Shown: positions 6,184-12,195, counted from the first letter of the stretch. The stretch is 12,195 nt of DNA from JAJZSS01 sp964463505 (GCA_964463505.1 CAYXDC010000090.1:1-12195); one strand, 5' to 3'. A program made the numbers and translations. Notes: a model not told the origin generated them from the letters alone.

Positions 6184-8721
6184 ATGGATACTCCTGGACA
6201 GTTTTATCTTGGACGCATTGTCGATCCTACAACCGGTAAGAGTGGCAGCGAATCATTGATCTATGATTCGGAAGACCTAACCACTCATGCTGTGGTGGTG
6301 GGTATGACCGGATCCGGTAAGACCGGTTTGTGTATTGGCATGCTGGAAGAAGCCGCTTTGAGCAAGATCCCGGCATTGATGATTGATCCGAAGGGCGATA
6401 TTACCAATGCCTTACTGCATTTCCCGAATCTCGCGCCACAGGATTTTCAGCCCTGGATCAATCCCGATCAGGCTCGGCGGGAAGGGAAAACTGTAGAGCA
6501 GGCTGCCGAAGAAACCGCGGCGAATTGGCGCAAGGGGTTGGAGGGTTCAGGCATTGGTCCGGAACGGCTGCAAAGGCTTTCCGAGTCGGTGCATTTTGCC
6601 ATCTATACACCTGGCTCCGATGCGGGCATCCCGGTCAATATCCTGGCATCCCTGAAGGCTCCCCAGATACCCTGGGAGAGCAATCGCGAGATGTTGCGTG
6701 AGCAGATATCCAGCACGGTGACTGCCCTGCTGGGATTGGTTGGTTTGAAAGACATCGATCCGGTGCGCTCGCGAGAGCATATCCTGCTGGCTAATATCTT
6801 TGAGCATTCCTGGAGCCAGAGGAGCGATTTGAATTTGAGCGAGTTGATCTTGCAGGCCCAGACCCCGCCATTCCAGAAATTAGGTGTTTTTGATGTCAAT
6901 ACCTTCTTTCCGGAGAAGGATCGCTTCAGCCTGGCTATGCTGCTCAATAACATCCTGGCTGCCCCAGCTTTCCAGACCTGGATAGAAGGCCAGCCATTAG
7001 ATATCCAGCAATTGCTGTATCACTCGGATGGTAAACCGCGCCATAGTGTCTTTTACATCGCTCACCTGAGCGATGAGGAGCGTATGTTTTTTGTTACGCT
7101 GCTGTATTCGGCAGTAGAAACCTGGATGCGTTCTCAGACTGGGAGCGGCCAATTGCGCGCCATTGTGTATTTTGACGAGATCTTTGGTTACCTGCCGCCG
7201 GTAGCAAACCCTGCTTCGAAGCAAGTTATGCTGCGTATGCTTAAGCAGGCGCGTGCATTTGGGGTAGGGCAGGTACTGGTCACCCAGAATCCGGTCGATG
7301 TCGATTACAAGGCGCTCTCCAATGCGGGTAGCTGGTTCATCGGCAAGCTGCAAACGGATCAGGACAAGCAACGTCTGTTAGATGGTCTCTCCAGTGCGGC
7401 GGGCGCAGGTATGGACCGCGGTCAATATGATCGCCTGATCACTGGCCTGGGCAAGCGTGTTTTTCTTTTGCATAATGTCCATAATAAGCAACCTCTGCTG
7501 TTCTCAACACGCTGGGCAATGAACTACCTGGCCGGACCGCTCACTCGCAATCAAATCCCATCCTTGAACGCCATGGTAGGCGCTACACTTCCGCCTGTCA
7601 GTCAGTCCGCCGCATCAGAGACGCATACCGTCGCTGTTTCTCAACAAACTGCACCCGCCTCCACAGCTGGCCTGGCGGCAACATCCAGTGTCGCGACTAC
7701 GCCTGGCAAGATTGGATCAGTCACTCGTCCTGGGGTACCGGCTGGTTTTCAAGAGTATTTTTTACCGAATAACCAGACCCTCTCACAGGCATTTAACGAG
7801 TCCGGGCGTAGTTACCCGGCAAATTTTGCCAGCCAGGGGCTGATCTATAAGCCACTGTTGCTGGCGCAGGCCGGTGTGCGTTTCTTCAATCGAAAATATA
7901 ACCTGGATACGGAGATTAATCATACTGCCCTGGTGACCGATCCTGACCGGCGTGGGGCTGTGCGCTGGGAGAACCATCTGGCAACCTCGGTTGATCCAGC
8001 TTCGCTTGATCGCAGCCCGGCGCCAGACGGTGTGTACGCCTCTCTGGAAGCGCCGCTTTCTGATGCAAAATTGCTCAAGTCCATGCAATCAGACTTTGCC
8101 GAGTGGGCCTATCGTAACTCTCAGGTTGCGGTGCGCGCCAATGAGGCATTGAAGGTTTTTGCAGGACCAGAGATTTCTTCAGCGGATTTTCGGACCCTGT
8201 GCACAGAAGTGGCGCGCAGTGGACGGGACGCGGAGCTCGAGAAACTGTCCGATCAGTATGATCGTAAGCTGAAAACCTTACAAGATAAACTAACCCGGGA
8301 AGAACGCGAATTGGACCAGGATGAAGCAGAGCTCTCCAGCCGTAAAATGGAAGAGCTGGGAAAGCACGCGGATACCTTGTTCAGCTTGTTTGGCAAACGC
8401 CGCTCAACCAGCAAAATAACCGGCTCGCTCAGCAAACGCCGCATGACCTCCCAGGCCAAGGCAGACGTGGAAGAGTCGAAGGAGGTTATTGCTGACCTGA
8501 CCCAGCAGATCGCTGCTTTAGATGCTGAAAAAGGTCAGGCTCTCCAGGAAGTGAATGATCGCTGGGCCGAATTGGTCAATCAGGTTACCGATATCCCCAT
8601 CACGCCGCTGAAGAAAGATGTTTTAGTGAGTTTGTTCGGTATCGCCTGGCTTCCTTATCATGTTGTCCAGGCTGGCGATGAAAGGTTTGAATTGCCGGGT
8701 TATCGCGTCGCGGCAGACTGA
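6184..8721 (+). CDS. HerA-like P-loop ATPase (DUF87/helicase HerA-type) with C-terminal coiled coil
   Basis: This 845-residue cytoplasmic protein begins FYLGRIVDPTTGK and carries a Walker A GMTGSGKT at residues 40-47, followed by ALMIDPKGD (about 60-68). A Walker B IVYFDE at 327-332 is followed by GYLPP and LVTQNP, the sensor-like strand typical of HerA/FtsK-superfamily motor ATPases. After the motor there is a low-complexity Ser/Thr/Ala linker at about 465-520. A second domain of unknown function follows. Next comes a charged coiled coil at about 680-735, a basic patch (FGKRR, SKRR), and a second helical stretch to about 800. The protein ends with WLPYHVV. Members probably form hexameric DNA- or protein-translocating rings; no nuclease partner such as NurA is adjacent. 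The start is supported by AAAGG eight bases upstream. Co-transcription with the lipoprotein gene is likely from the 22-nt spacing. Confidence 0.88.
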   Translation: MDTPGQFYLGRIVDPTTGKSGSESLIYDSEDLTTHAVVVGMTGSGKTGLCIGMLEEAALSKIPALMIDPKGDITNALLHFPNLAPQDFQPWINPDQARREGKTVEQAAEETAANWRKGLEGSGIGPERLQRLSESVHFAIYTPGSDAGIPVNILASLKAPQIPWESNREMLREQISSTVTALLGLVGLKDIDPVRSREHILLANIFEHSWSQRSDLNLSELILQAQTPPFQKLGVFDVNTFFPEKDRFSLAMLLNNILAAPAFQTWIEGQPLDIQQLLYHSDGKPRHSVFYIAHLSDEERMFFVTLLYSAVETWMRSQTGSGQLRAIVYFDEIFGYLPPVANPASKQVMLRMLKQARAFGVGQVLVTQNPVDVDYKALSNAGSWFIGKLQTDQDKQRLLDGLSSAAGAGMDRGQYDRLITGLGKRVFLLHNVHNKQPLLFSTRWAMNYLAGPLTRNQIPSLNAMVGATLPPVSQSAASETHTVAVSQQTAPASTAGLAATSSVATTPGKIGSVTRPGVPAGFQEYFLPNNQTLSQAFNESGRSYPANFASQGLIYKPLLLAQAGVRFFNRKYNLDTEINHTALVTDPDRRGAVRWENHLATSVDPASLDRSPAPDGVYASLEAPLSDAKLLKSMQSDFAEWAYRNSQVAVRANEALKVFAGPEISSADFRTLCTEVARSGRDAELEKLSDQYDRKLKTLQDKLTREERELDQDEAELSSRKMEELGKHADTLFSLFGKRRSTSKITGSLSKRRMTSQAKADVEESKEVIADLTQQIAALDAEKGQALQEVNDRWAELVNQVTDIPITPLKKDVLVSLFGIAWLPYHVVQAGDERFELPGYRVAAD

Positions 8722-8727
8722 TATAAT
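8719..8727 (+). promoter_or_regulatory. Extended -10 promoter (TGATATAAT) overlapping the ATPase stop codon
   Basis: The stop codon TGA (8719-8721) supplies the TGn of a perfect extended -10 element with TATAAT at 8722-8727. No -35 is found at 16-18 bp, which extended -10 promoters can dispense with. Transcription would start near 8734, just before the hairpin at 8738, and give the downstream phosphatase gene its own promoter. Confidence 0.55.
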
Positions 8728-8737
8728 GAAACATGAT

Positions 8738-8768
8738 GCTGGTGGGGTAGATCGATCACCCCACCAGC
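8738..8768 (+). terminator. 11-bp hairpin between the ATPase and sixA-like genes (terminator or leader hairpin)
   Basis: Perfect arms GCTGGTGGGGT (8738-8748) and ACCCCACCAGC (8758-8768) enclose a 9-nt loop that contains the palindrome GATCGATC (8750-8757). TTGTTT follows directly. For transcripts from the ATPase gene it looks like a terminator, though the T tract is interrupted. For transcripts from the promoter at 8719-8727 it would sit at the extreme 5' end, 18 nt before the phosphatase start codon. Confidence 0.65.
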
Positions 8769-8786
8769 TTGTTTGATGAGGCAGGC

Positions 8787-9284
8787 ATGAAGACCCTTTT
8801 TATTTTGCGACATGCCAAATCGAGCTGGGATCAGCCGGACCTGGCCGATATTGACCGACCTTTGAACAAGCGTGGCATGCGGGATGCGCCGCGTATGGGC
8901 GAGTGGATGTGCCAGCAAAAGTTGATTCCCGATGTGATTGCCAGCTCACCAGCCAACCGTGCTCGTACCACCGCCCGCCTGGTTGCGGAGGCATGTGCTT
9001 ACAAAGGCGAAATTACACTGGTTAATGATTTTTACGGCGAAGGCGCGCAGGCTTATCTGCGATGGTTGCGCGACCTGCCGGAACAATACAATACTGTTCT
9101 GGTAATAGGTCACAACCCTGATCTTGAGGCACTGCTAACCATACTGACTGGCTTGGAAGAACCACTTCCGACCGCAGCGCTGGCGCAGGTTAAGTTATCC
9201 CTGAAGCGCTGGGCGGCGCTGAGCGAATCCCCGGCCGGAAAATTAATTAAGGTATGGCGTCCGAAAGAGTTACCCAAAGAATAA
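8787..9284 (+). CDS. SixA-type phosphohistidine phosphatase (histidine phosphatase superfamily)
   Basis: The 165-residue protein opens with TLFILRHAKSSWD. R8-H9 is the RH(G/A) catalytic motif, and H9 would be the phosphorylated nucleophile. DRPLNKRG and SSPANRARTTA supply the phosphate-pocket arginines, and VIGHNPDLE (H109) carries the second catalytic histidine. Length and motif spacing match SixA, which removes phosphate from histidine phosphotransfer domains; other small substrates are possible in this superfamily. I chose the ATG at 8787 because a GAGG lies at 8778-8781 and the beta-strand MKTLFILRHA begins there. A TTG at 8769 would add six residues and fall on the end of the hairpin. 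No histidine kinase is nearby, so the substrate is open. The next gene follows after 14 nt. Confidence 0.88.
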   Translation: MKTLFILRHAKSSWDQPDLADIDRPLNKRGMRDAPRMGEWMCQQKLIPDVIASSPANRARTTARLVAEACAYKGEITLVNDFYGEGAQAYLRWLRDLPEQYNTVLVIGHNPDLEALLTILTGLEEPLPTAALAQVKLSLKRWAALSESPAGKLIKVWRPKELPKE

Positions 9285-9298
9285 GCGGGAGTTAAGGG

Positions 9299-9898
9299 AT
9301 GATGTTCATCTATCCATTAGCGGTGTTACTGGCGGTAGGCTTGTATGGAATCTTTCATTCTGTGACGGCATCGATATGGGCAAAGGCGCGCGCTCGCCAT
9401 CTGTTAGGAGCAACTGCCGACCGAGTTTACCGCTTGCTCTATAACATATTTTCTGTGGTGACACTGTTGCCGGTGTTGGCCCTTCCCCTGCTCTTACCGG
9501 ATCGTCCGCTGTATTCTGTGCCCTCACCATGGTCTTTCGTGATGGTAGCTGGACAATTTCTGGCTGTTCTGGCCCTCGCGGTTGGCCTTCTGCACACCGA
9601 TGTATGGCATTTTCTGGGACTGCGCCAGCTGGTCAGCCAGCCATCTGGCAGCTCGCGCCTGGTTGTAAGTGGCTTCTATCGCTGGGTGCGCCACCCGCTT
9701 TACACCGCGGGTTTGGTCTTTCTCTGGTTGATGCCCGCAATGTCGGTAAATTTTTTCGCGCTTAATCTTGGACTGTCGTTTTATCTGGTGGCAGGTGCGC
9801 TGGTCGAAGAACGCAAGCTGCTCCTGGAATTTGGGCAGGCCTACCAGGATTACCGCCAGCGTACGCCCATGTTGGTCCCCTGGCGCAGACCTACCTAA
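9299..9898 (+). CDS. Isoprenylcysteine carboxyl methyltransferase-like / NnrU-like membrane protein
   Basis: This 199-residue integral membrane protein has hydrophobic helices at about residues 2-21, 46-67, 77-97 and 133-168. The C-terminal third has the diagnostic layout of the ICMT/PEMT-type membrane methyltransferases: GFYRWVRHPLYTAG (about 125-138, with R131-H132-P133) and EERKLLLEFGQAYQDYRQRTP (170-190), which together form the SAM site in this fold. Bacterial members are common and mostly uncharacterised; the substrate is unlikely to be a prenylated protein and may be a lipid, quinone or small molecule. ATG codons stand at 9299 and 9302, with GGGAG at 9287-9291 and AAGGG at 9294-9298 as ribosome sites. 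It is probably co-transcribed with the phosphatase gene. No clear terminator follows. Confidence 0.8.
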   Translation: MMFIYPLAVLLAVGLYGIFHSVTASIWAKARARHLLGATADRVYRLLYNIFSVVTLLPVLALPLLLPDRPLYSVPSPWSFVMVAGQFLAVLALAVGLLHTDVWHFLGLRQLVSQPSGSSRLVVSGFYRWVRHPLYTAGLVFLWLMPAMSVNFFALNLGLSFYLVAGALVEERKLLLEFGQAYQDYRQRTPMLVPWRRPT

Positions 9899-10072
9899 GC
9901 TAAGTATTTTCTCAGCAACCCCCTCATTTACCCGATAGGCCGGTCATACTAGACTTCCTCACCAAAGCCTAAACCCAATTGATCAGCTACTTTAGCGTTG
10001 GCTTGGCGGTAGATCTTGGCATTCTCGCTTAGACCCACATGATGGGCTGCAACTGCCAGAAATAGAACGCAT

Positions 10073-10089
10073 TGTTTAACCACTAAACA
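10073..10089. promoter_or_regulatory. Operator-like palindrome TGTTTA-N5-TAAACA
   Basis: Inverted 6-bp arms TGTTTA (10073-10078) and TAAACA (10084-10089) with a 5-bp spacer end three bases before the TATAAT at 10092-10097. They therefore occupy the place where RNA polymerase would contact -35 and the spacer. The geometry suits a dimeric helix-turn-helix regulator. No regulator gene is present in the window to pair with it. Confidence 0.4.
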
Positions 10090-10091
10090 GC

Positions 10092-10097
10092 TATAAT
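10092..10097 (+). promoter_or_regulatory. -10 box (TATAAT) upstream of the exported-protein operon
   Basis: A perfect TATAAT lies about 110 bp before the ATG at 10206. The -35 region is weak (no TTGACA-like hexamer at 16-18 bp), which would fit an activated or repressed promoter at the overlapping palindrome. The leader would be about 100 nt. Confidence 0.45.
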
Positions 10098-10205
10098 ATA
10101 ACTACTTGTATCTTTATAGACTGAATTTACCTATTCATAATTAATCAACCGAATATTGGCGAACGATCTAATTGGCCTCTAGTGATTACCCAGAAGGAGA
10201 CAACC

Positions 10206-11654
10206 ATGACTAAGATCAAATTATCGCGATCCGCTGCCCTCGTTTTGACGTTTCTGGTCGGCATCTGGCTAGCTTTGGCCTGGCCAGCCGCTCTTCCTGT
10301 CAGGGGCGAATCGTCAGGTAAGAGTCTACTAGCTCCCATTGGTAGTGGCTTTACCTATCAGGGTCGGTTGGTAGACAACAACAGCCCTGCCAACGGGAGT
10401 TACGATATCCAATTCTTGCTATTCGACGCCGAGGCAGTTGGCGTGCAGATTGGCACAACTGTGACACACAGTGACGTGGCCGTTAGCCAAGGATTTTTCA
10501 GCGTCGAGCTTGATTTTGGTGTAGGGGCTTTCGCGGGTGGGGGACGCTGGTTGCAGATTGCCGTCCGACCCGGCAGCAGCACGGGCGCTTACACCACCCT
10601 TAGCCCACGCCAAAGGCTCTCTCCGGCGCCGTCCGCCATGTCCTTGCCGAACGTTTTTACAAACGAAGGAATTAATTTTGTCGGCATTGGCCGTGATTTC
10701 CGCATCTCCGGCAACGAGGTGTTCGGCATCCGTTACACTGGCGCTCCAGACCAGTATGGTGGGATGTATGTAGAAACATCGGACTCGGGGGGCTGGCCTT
10801 TTTACGGGTATGCCACCAACGGTTCCTTCCGCGCCTGGACTTACTATAACGGTACCACCAGCGATTGGGCGCTATACAACGCTGGAATCCGCCTGAAAGT
10901 GCCCAATACGGGTGGCCTGCGGATCGGACCTGCCTTAGATTACAGCCTGGTCATCAGCAATACCACTGGCAGTGATGGTATCCGGGTTTTAGACACGGGC
11001 GATGATGGAATCCAAATCGGGAGTCCTCCCGACGTTCCCAATTACGGTGTCTACATACCCAGCCCAGGCGTATCAACGTATGGTCTATGGTCAAATACCG
11101 CCAACGCATCCGGTGAGTGGGCGCTCTATACTGTAGATAACATCAGCGCCGGTAATGTTACAGCAAGCGCTTATTCGTTGGTCGTGCAGGTAACTGGTGA
11201 AGATCCACTCTCACCAGGAGATGTAGTGGCTGTCTCTGGCGTGACTGAACCACTGCCTGGGAGCGCCACCCCTTTGCCGCTCGTGCGCCTGGCCGATGCG
11301 ATTTCGAATAGCGGCGTGATTGGTGTTGTCGAGAGCCGTATGGTATGGGAAGTCGCTCCTGGTAAAGAATCCGAGGGGGAAATGTCCATGCACAGCGCCG
11401 AAGGGCCTGCTCAACCTGGTGAGTATGTCTCGCTGGTCGTCTATGGAGTTGCCCAGGTTAGAGTTGCTCCCACAATCCAGATTGCGCCCGGGGATCGCTT
11501 GACCTCCTCCGATCTGGCAGGGTTGGCGCGGCCCTTGATGACGCAGGATGTCAACGGCATGGTGATTGTAGAAGGAGCGCCAGTGATTGGCATCGCCCTA
11601 TCTGCGCCGGTCGCAGGCCAGGATACCATCCCAGTGTTCGTTACCTTGCGCTAG
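10206..11654 (+). CDS. Large exported protein with N-terminal beta-sandwich and C-terminal tail-spike-like domain
   Basis: The 482-residue protein has a signal peptide (basic MTKIKLSRS, hydrophobic core about 11-28). A domain follows starting GSGFTYQGRLVDN and running through NGSYDIQFLLFDAEAVG, SQGFFSVELDFG, GRWLQIAVRPG and TLSPRQRLSPAP (about 47-140). I recognise this as a beta-sandwich module common at the N-terminus of secreted bacterial proteins that often end in an endosialidase-chaperone domain. The middle (about 150-325) is Gly/Asn/Thr-rich with short repeated elements such as DWALYNAG and EWALYTVD. The C-terminal 155 residues (GDVVAVSG, VIGVVE, GEYVSLVVYGVAQVRV, IAPGDRLTSS) resemble the peptidase-G2/tail-fibre autoproteolytic domain seen in phage-like surface proteins. 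The ATG at 10206 is supported by AAGGAG six bases upstream; an alternative GTG at 10182 would add eight polar residues before the signal. Function is unknown; a surface or extracellular role is inferred. Confidence 0.75.
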   Translation: MTKIKLSRSAALVLTFLVGIWLALAWPAALPVRGESSGKSLLAPIGSGFTYQGRLVDNNSPANGSYDIQFLLFDAEAVGVQIGTTVTHSDVAVSQGFFSVELDFGVGAFAGGGRWLQIAVRPGSSTGAYTTLSPRQRLSPAPSAMSLPNVFTNEGINFVGIGRDFRISGNEVFGIRYTGAPDQYGGMYVETSDSGGWPFYGYATNGSFRAWTYYNGTTSDWALYNAGIRLKVPNTGGLRIGPALDYSLVISNTTGSDGIRVLDTGDDGIQIGSPPDVPNYGVYIPSPGVSTYGLWSNTANASGEWALYTVDNISAGNVTASAYSLVVQVTGEDPLSPGDVVAVSGVTEPLPGSATPLPLVRLADAISNSGVIGVVESRMVWEVAPGKESEGEMSMHSAEGPAQPGEYVSLVVYGVAQVRVAPTIQIAPGDRLTSSDLAGLARPLMTQDVNGMVIVEGAPVIGIALSAPVAGQDTIPVFVTLR

Positions 11655-11658
11655 GAGG
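11653..11658 (+). promoter_or_regulatory. Shine-Dalgarno AGGAGG overlapping the upstream stop codon
   Basis: The ribosome site for the 97-residue protein gene begins within the TAG stop (11652-11654) of the preceding gene, five bases before the ATG at 11664. Ribosomes finishing the first gene can re-initiate directly, so the two products should be made together. Confidence 0.75.
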
Positions 11659-11663
11659 CAGCC

Positions 11664-11957
11664 ATGAGGAGAAAAAAGCTCATCTTCCTGGCCGCTGGGT
11701 TTTTGTGCCTGGTAGTAATATCGACTACTCTGTCGAGTATCCAGGCTGCCCCAGGTACATTTGCTGCCAGCTATACGATCCCCTGGTGGACCGTAGACAA
11801 CGGCGGTGGTGCTAGCCAGGGTGGTTCTTATATCCTGAGTGGCACAATTGGCCAACCCGATACGGGGAGTAGTTCCGGAGGTAGTTACCTCCTGAAAAGC
11901 GGCTTCTGGAGCGGAAATCTGGATTATATGGATTATTTACCGCTTATACTCCGTTGA
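11664..11957 (+). CDS. Small exported protein with GGSY repeat core and YLPLILR C-terminal tail
   Basis: This 97-residue protein has a signal peptide (MRRKK, hydrophobic 6-22, likely cleavage after SIQA at about 28). The mature part is one short module: WWTVDNGGGASQGGSYILSG (41-60), TIGQPDTGSSSGG, then SYLLKSGFWSG (74-84). GGSYILSG and GGSYLLKSG form an internal duplication. Versions of this WTVD-GGG-GGSY-SGTIGQPD-GFW module occur, from my memory of such genomes, in many secreted Chloroflexi proteins, usually as part of longer ones. The last residues DYLPLILR resemble a recurrent C-terminal YLPL-type tail in that phylum that may act in sorting. Function is not known. It is translationally coupled to the larger exported protein, suggesting that they work together or form one surface structure. 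Confidence 0.72.
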   Translation: MRRKKLIFLAAGFLCLVVISTTLSSIQAAPGTFAASYTIPWWTVDNGGGASQGGSYILSGTIGQPDTGSSSGGSYLLKSGFWSGNLDYMDYLPLILR

Positions 11958-11981
11958 AACCTTACCCGGCTCGATTATAAT
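11954..11981 (+). promoter_or_regulatory. Strong sigma-70-type promoter at the end of the small exported-protein gene
   Basis: TTGAAA (11954-11959) and TATAAT (11976-11981) are separated by 16 bp. The -35 overlaps the TGA stop of the preceding gene. Transcription would start near 11988 and run rightward into the hairpin region. No gene start follows within the window, so the target is either a small RNA or a gene to the right. Confidence 0.55.
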
Positions 11982-12028
11982 GATTCGATGTATCGAGACG
12001 ATCGATGCTGGAACTAGGATAATTAATC

Positions 12029-12077
12029 GTGCCGGAGGACCATGAAGGTCCTCCGGCACAGACCCGCCTGAGTTTTT
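12029..12077 (+). terminator. Perfect 13-bp hairpin with a distal T5 run
   Basis: Arms GTGCCGGAGGACC (12029-12041) and GGTCCTCCGGCAC (12047-12059) pair perfectly around an ATGAA loop, making this the most stable stem in the window. TTTTT occurs at 12073-12077, 13 bases beyond the stem rather than next to it. It is therefore an imperfect rho-independent terminator for the exported-protein operon, or a structured element of a transcript from the promoter at 11954-11981. Confidence 0.6.
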
Positions 12078-12083
12078 AAGCTT

Positions 12084-12121
12084 CACAACCAGCCTCAGTT
12101 GGTTGTGTTGATACCAACCAA
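12084..12121 (+). repeat. Mutually exclusive CAACCA/TTGGTTG hairpins
   Basis: CACAACCA (12084-12091) pairs with TGGTTGTG (12100-12107). The same central strand, TTGGTTG (12099-12105), can instead pair with CAACCAA (12115-12121). A further TTGGTTGT copy occurs at 12173-12180. The arrangement allows two competing stems in RNA. Confidence 0.45.
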
Positions 12122-12195
12122 ATACATCCTTCGCCATTTTGCTACTCCGCAAACTGCATCGATGCCACTCTTTTGGTTGTCCATTTCCTTCCTGA

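Larger units (their letters stand above)
9949..10101 (-). pseudogene. Possible coding remnant on the minus strand (50 open codons)
   Basis: Between a TAG at 10102-10104 and a TAG at 9949-9951 the minus strand is open for 50 codons. The last 40 read like protein rather than noise: LFLAVAAHHVGLSENAKIY and RQANAKVADQLGLGFGEEV, an alternation of hydrophobic and charged residues compatible with helices. There is no ATG; only a GTG at about codon 7. I do not recognise the family. It may be the decayed 3' end of a lost gene or simply chance, since the stretch is short. Confidence 0.2.
9899..10205. other. AT-rich regulatory spacer upstream of the exported-protein genes
   Basis: About 300 bp hold no convincing gene. 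It contains a possible minus-strand coding remnant (9949-10101), a palindrome with an adjacent TATAAT (10073-10097), and a strongly AT-rich stretch at 10090-10150. No tRNA-like or other structured RNA was recognised. The ribosome site AAGGAG at 10194-10199 lies at its right end. Confidence 0.6.
11958..12195. other. Non-coding 3' region
   Basis: No convincing protein gene is present. The only sizeable minus-strand frame runs through the 13-bp hairpin and has no family resemblance. The segment holds most of a strong promoter, the stable hairpin with a T5 run, and the alternating CAACCA/TTGGTTG pairs. The remainder, 12122-12195, shows nothing further apart from the extra TTGGTTGT. Confidence 0.55.

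Noticed and set aside
4042..8721. PLD-like nuclease plus HerA-like ATPase as a HerA-nuclease type anti-phage system
   Set aside because: The two genes are separated by an exported dehydrogenase-family lipoprotein with its own promoter, the PLD gene is incomplete, and the ATPase resembles a widespread chromosomal family. Nothing ties them into one unit.
8733..8750. Five-codon leader peptide (ATG ATG ... TAG) starting at the predicted transcript start
   Set aside because: It has no ribosome site, is very short, and lies within the left arm of the hairpin; chance is the simpler explanation.
9899..10072. Possible tRNA or structured RNA in the spacer
   Set aside because: No cloverleaf-compatible arms or T-loop-like sequence could be found, and the region has no strong stem.
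11937..12152. Minus-strand 71-codon frame reading MAKDVFGWYQ from an internal ATG
   Set aside because: It runs through the perfect 13-bp hairpin and the TATAAT region and overlaps the end of the small exported-protein gene. It also ends in a compositionally odd Ile-rich run and resembles no family.

Overview
The window reads as a piece of a moderately GC-rich bacterial chromosome, most likely a Chloroflexi (Anaerolineae-like) genome assembled as a draft or metagenome bin. That placement is an inference. It rests on family resemblance: a flippase next to a flavoprotein, a large HerA-like ATPase with the opening sequence style seen in that phylum, and a small secreted protein with a WTVD...GGSY...SG...GFW core and a YLPLILR tail. 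There is no rRNA, tRNA, CRISPR array or recognisable transposase. A run of 100 N at 3942-4041 is a scaffold gap of unknown true size.

Layout. (1) 1-1559, plus strand: the 3' end of a multi-spanning flippase-like membrane protein, translationally coupled through an ATGA overlap to an FAD-dependent oxidoreductase. (2) 1581-2006, minus strand: a small CoA-binding-fold protein, convergent with the oxidoreductase and apparently transcribed without a leader. (3) 2092-3285, plus strand: a SAM-dependent methyltransferase of the THUMP-like type, divergent from the CoA-binding gene. (4) 3335-3889, minus strand: an adenine-phosphoribosyltransferase-like gene, convergent with the methyltransferase across a hairpin. 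(5) The N gap, then the 3' part of a two-HKD phospholipase D-like protein. (6) 4971-8721: a lipoprotein beta-propeller of the PQQ sugar/sorbosone dehydrogenase family, followed after 22 nt by a HerA-like P-loop ATPase. (7) 8787-9898: a SixA-type phosphohistidine phosphatase and an isoprenylcysteine-methyltransferase-like membrane protein. Both lie behind a promoter built into the ATPase stop codon and an 11-bp hairpin. (8) 9899-10205: a gene-poor, AT-rich spacer with a promoter-like box and an operator-like palindrome. (9) 10206-11957: two coupled genes for exported proteins. (10) 11958-12195: non-coding sequence with a strong promoter, a perfect 13-bp hairpin and mutually exclusive CAACCA/TTGGTTG hairpins.

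Most of the window is housekeeping or ordinary accessory content, and I see no complete defence system or mobile element. The parts that deserve a second look are the exported two-gene cassette with its dedicated regulatory spacer, the non-coding 3' end (possible small RNA or regulatory leader), and the promoter plus hairpin between the ATPase and the phosphatase.
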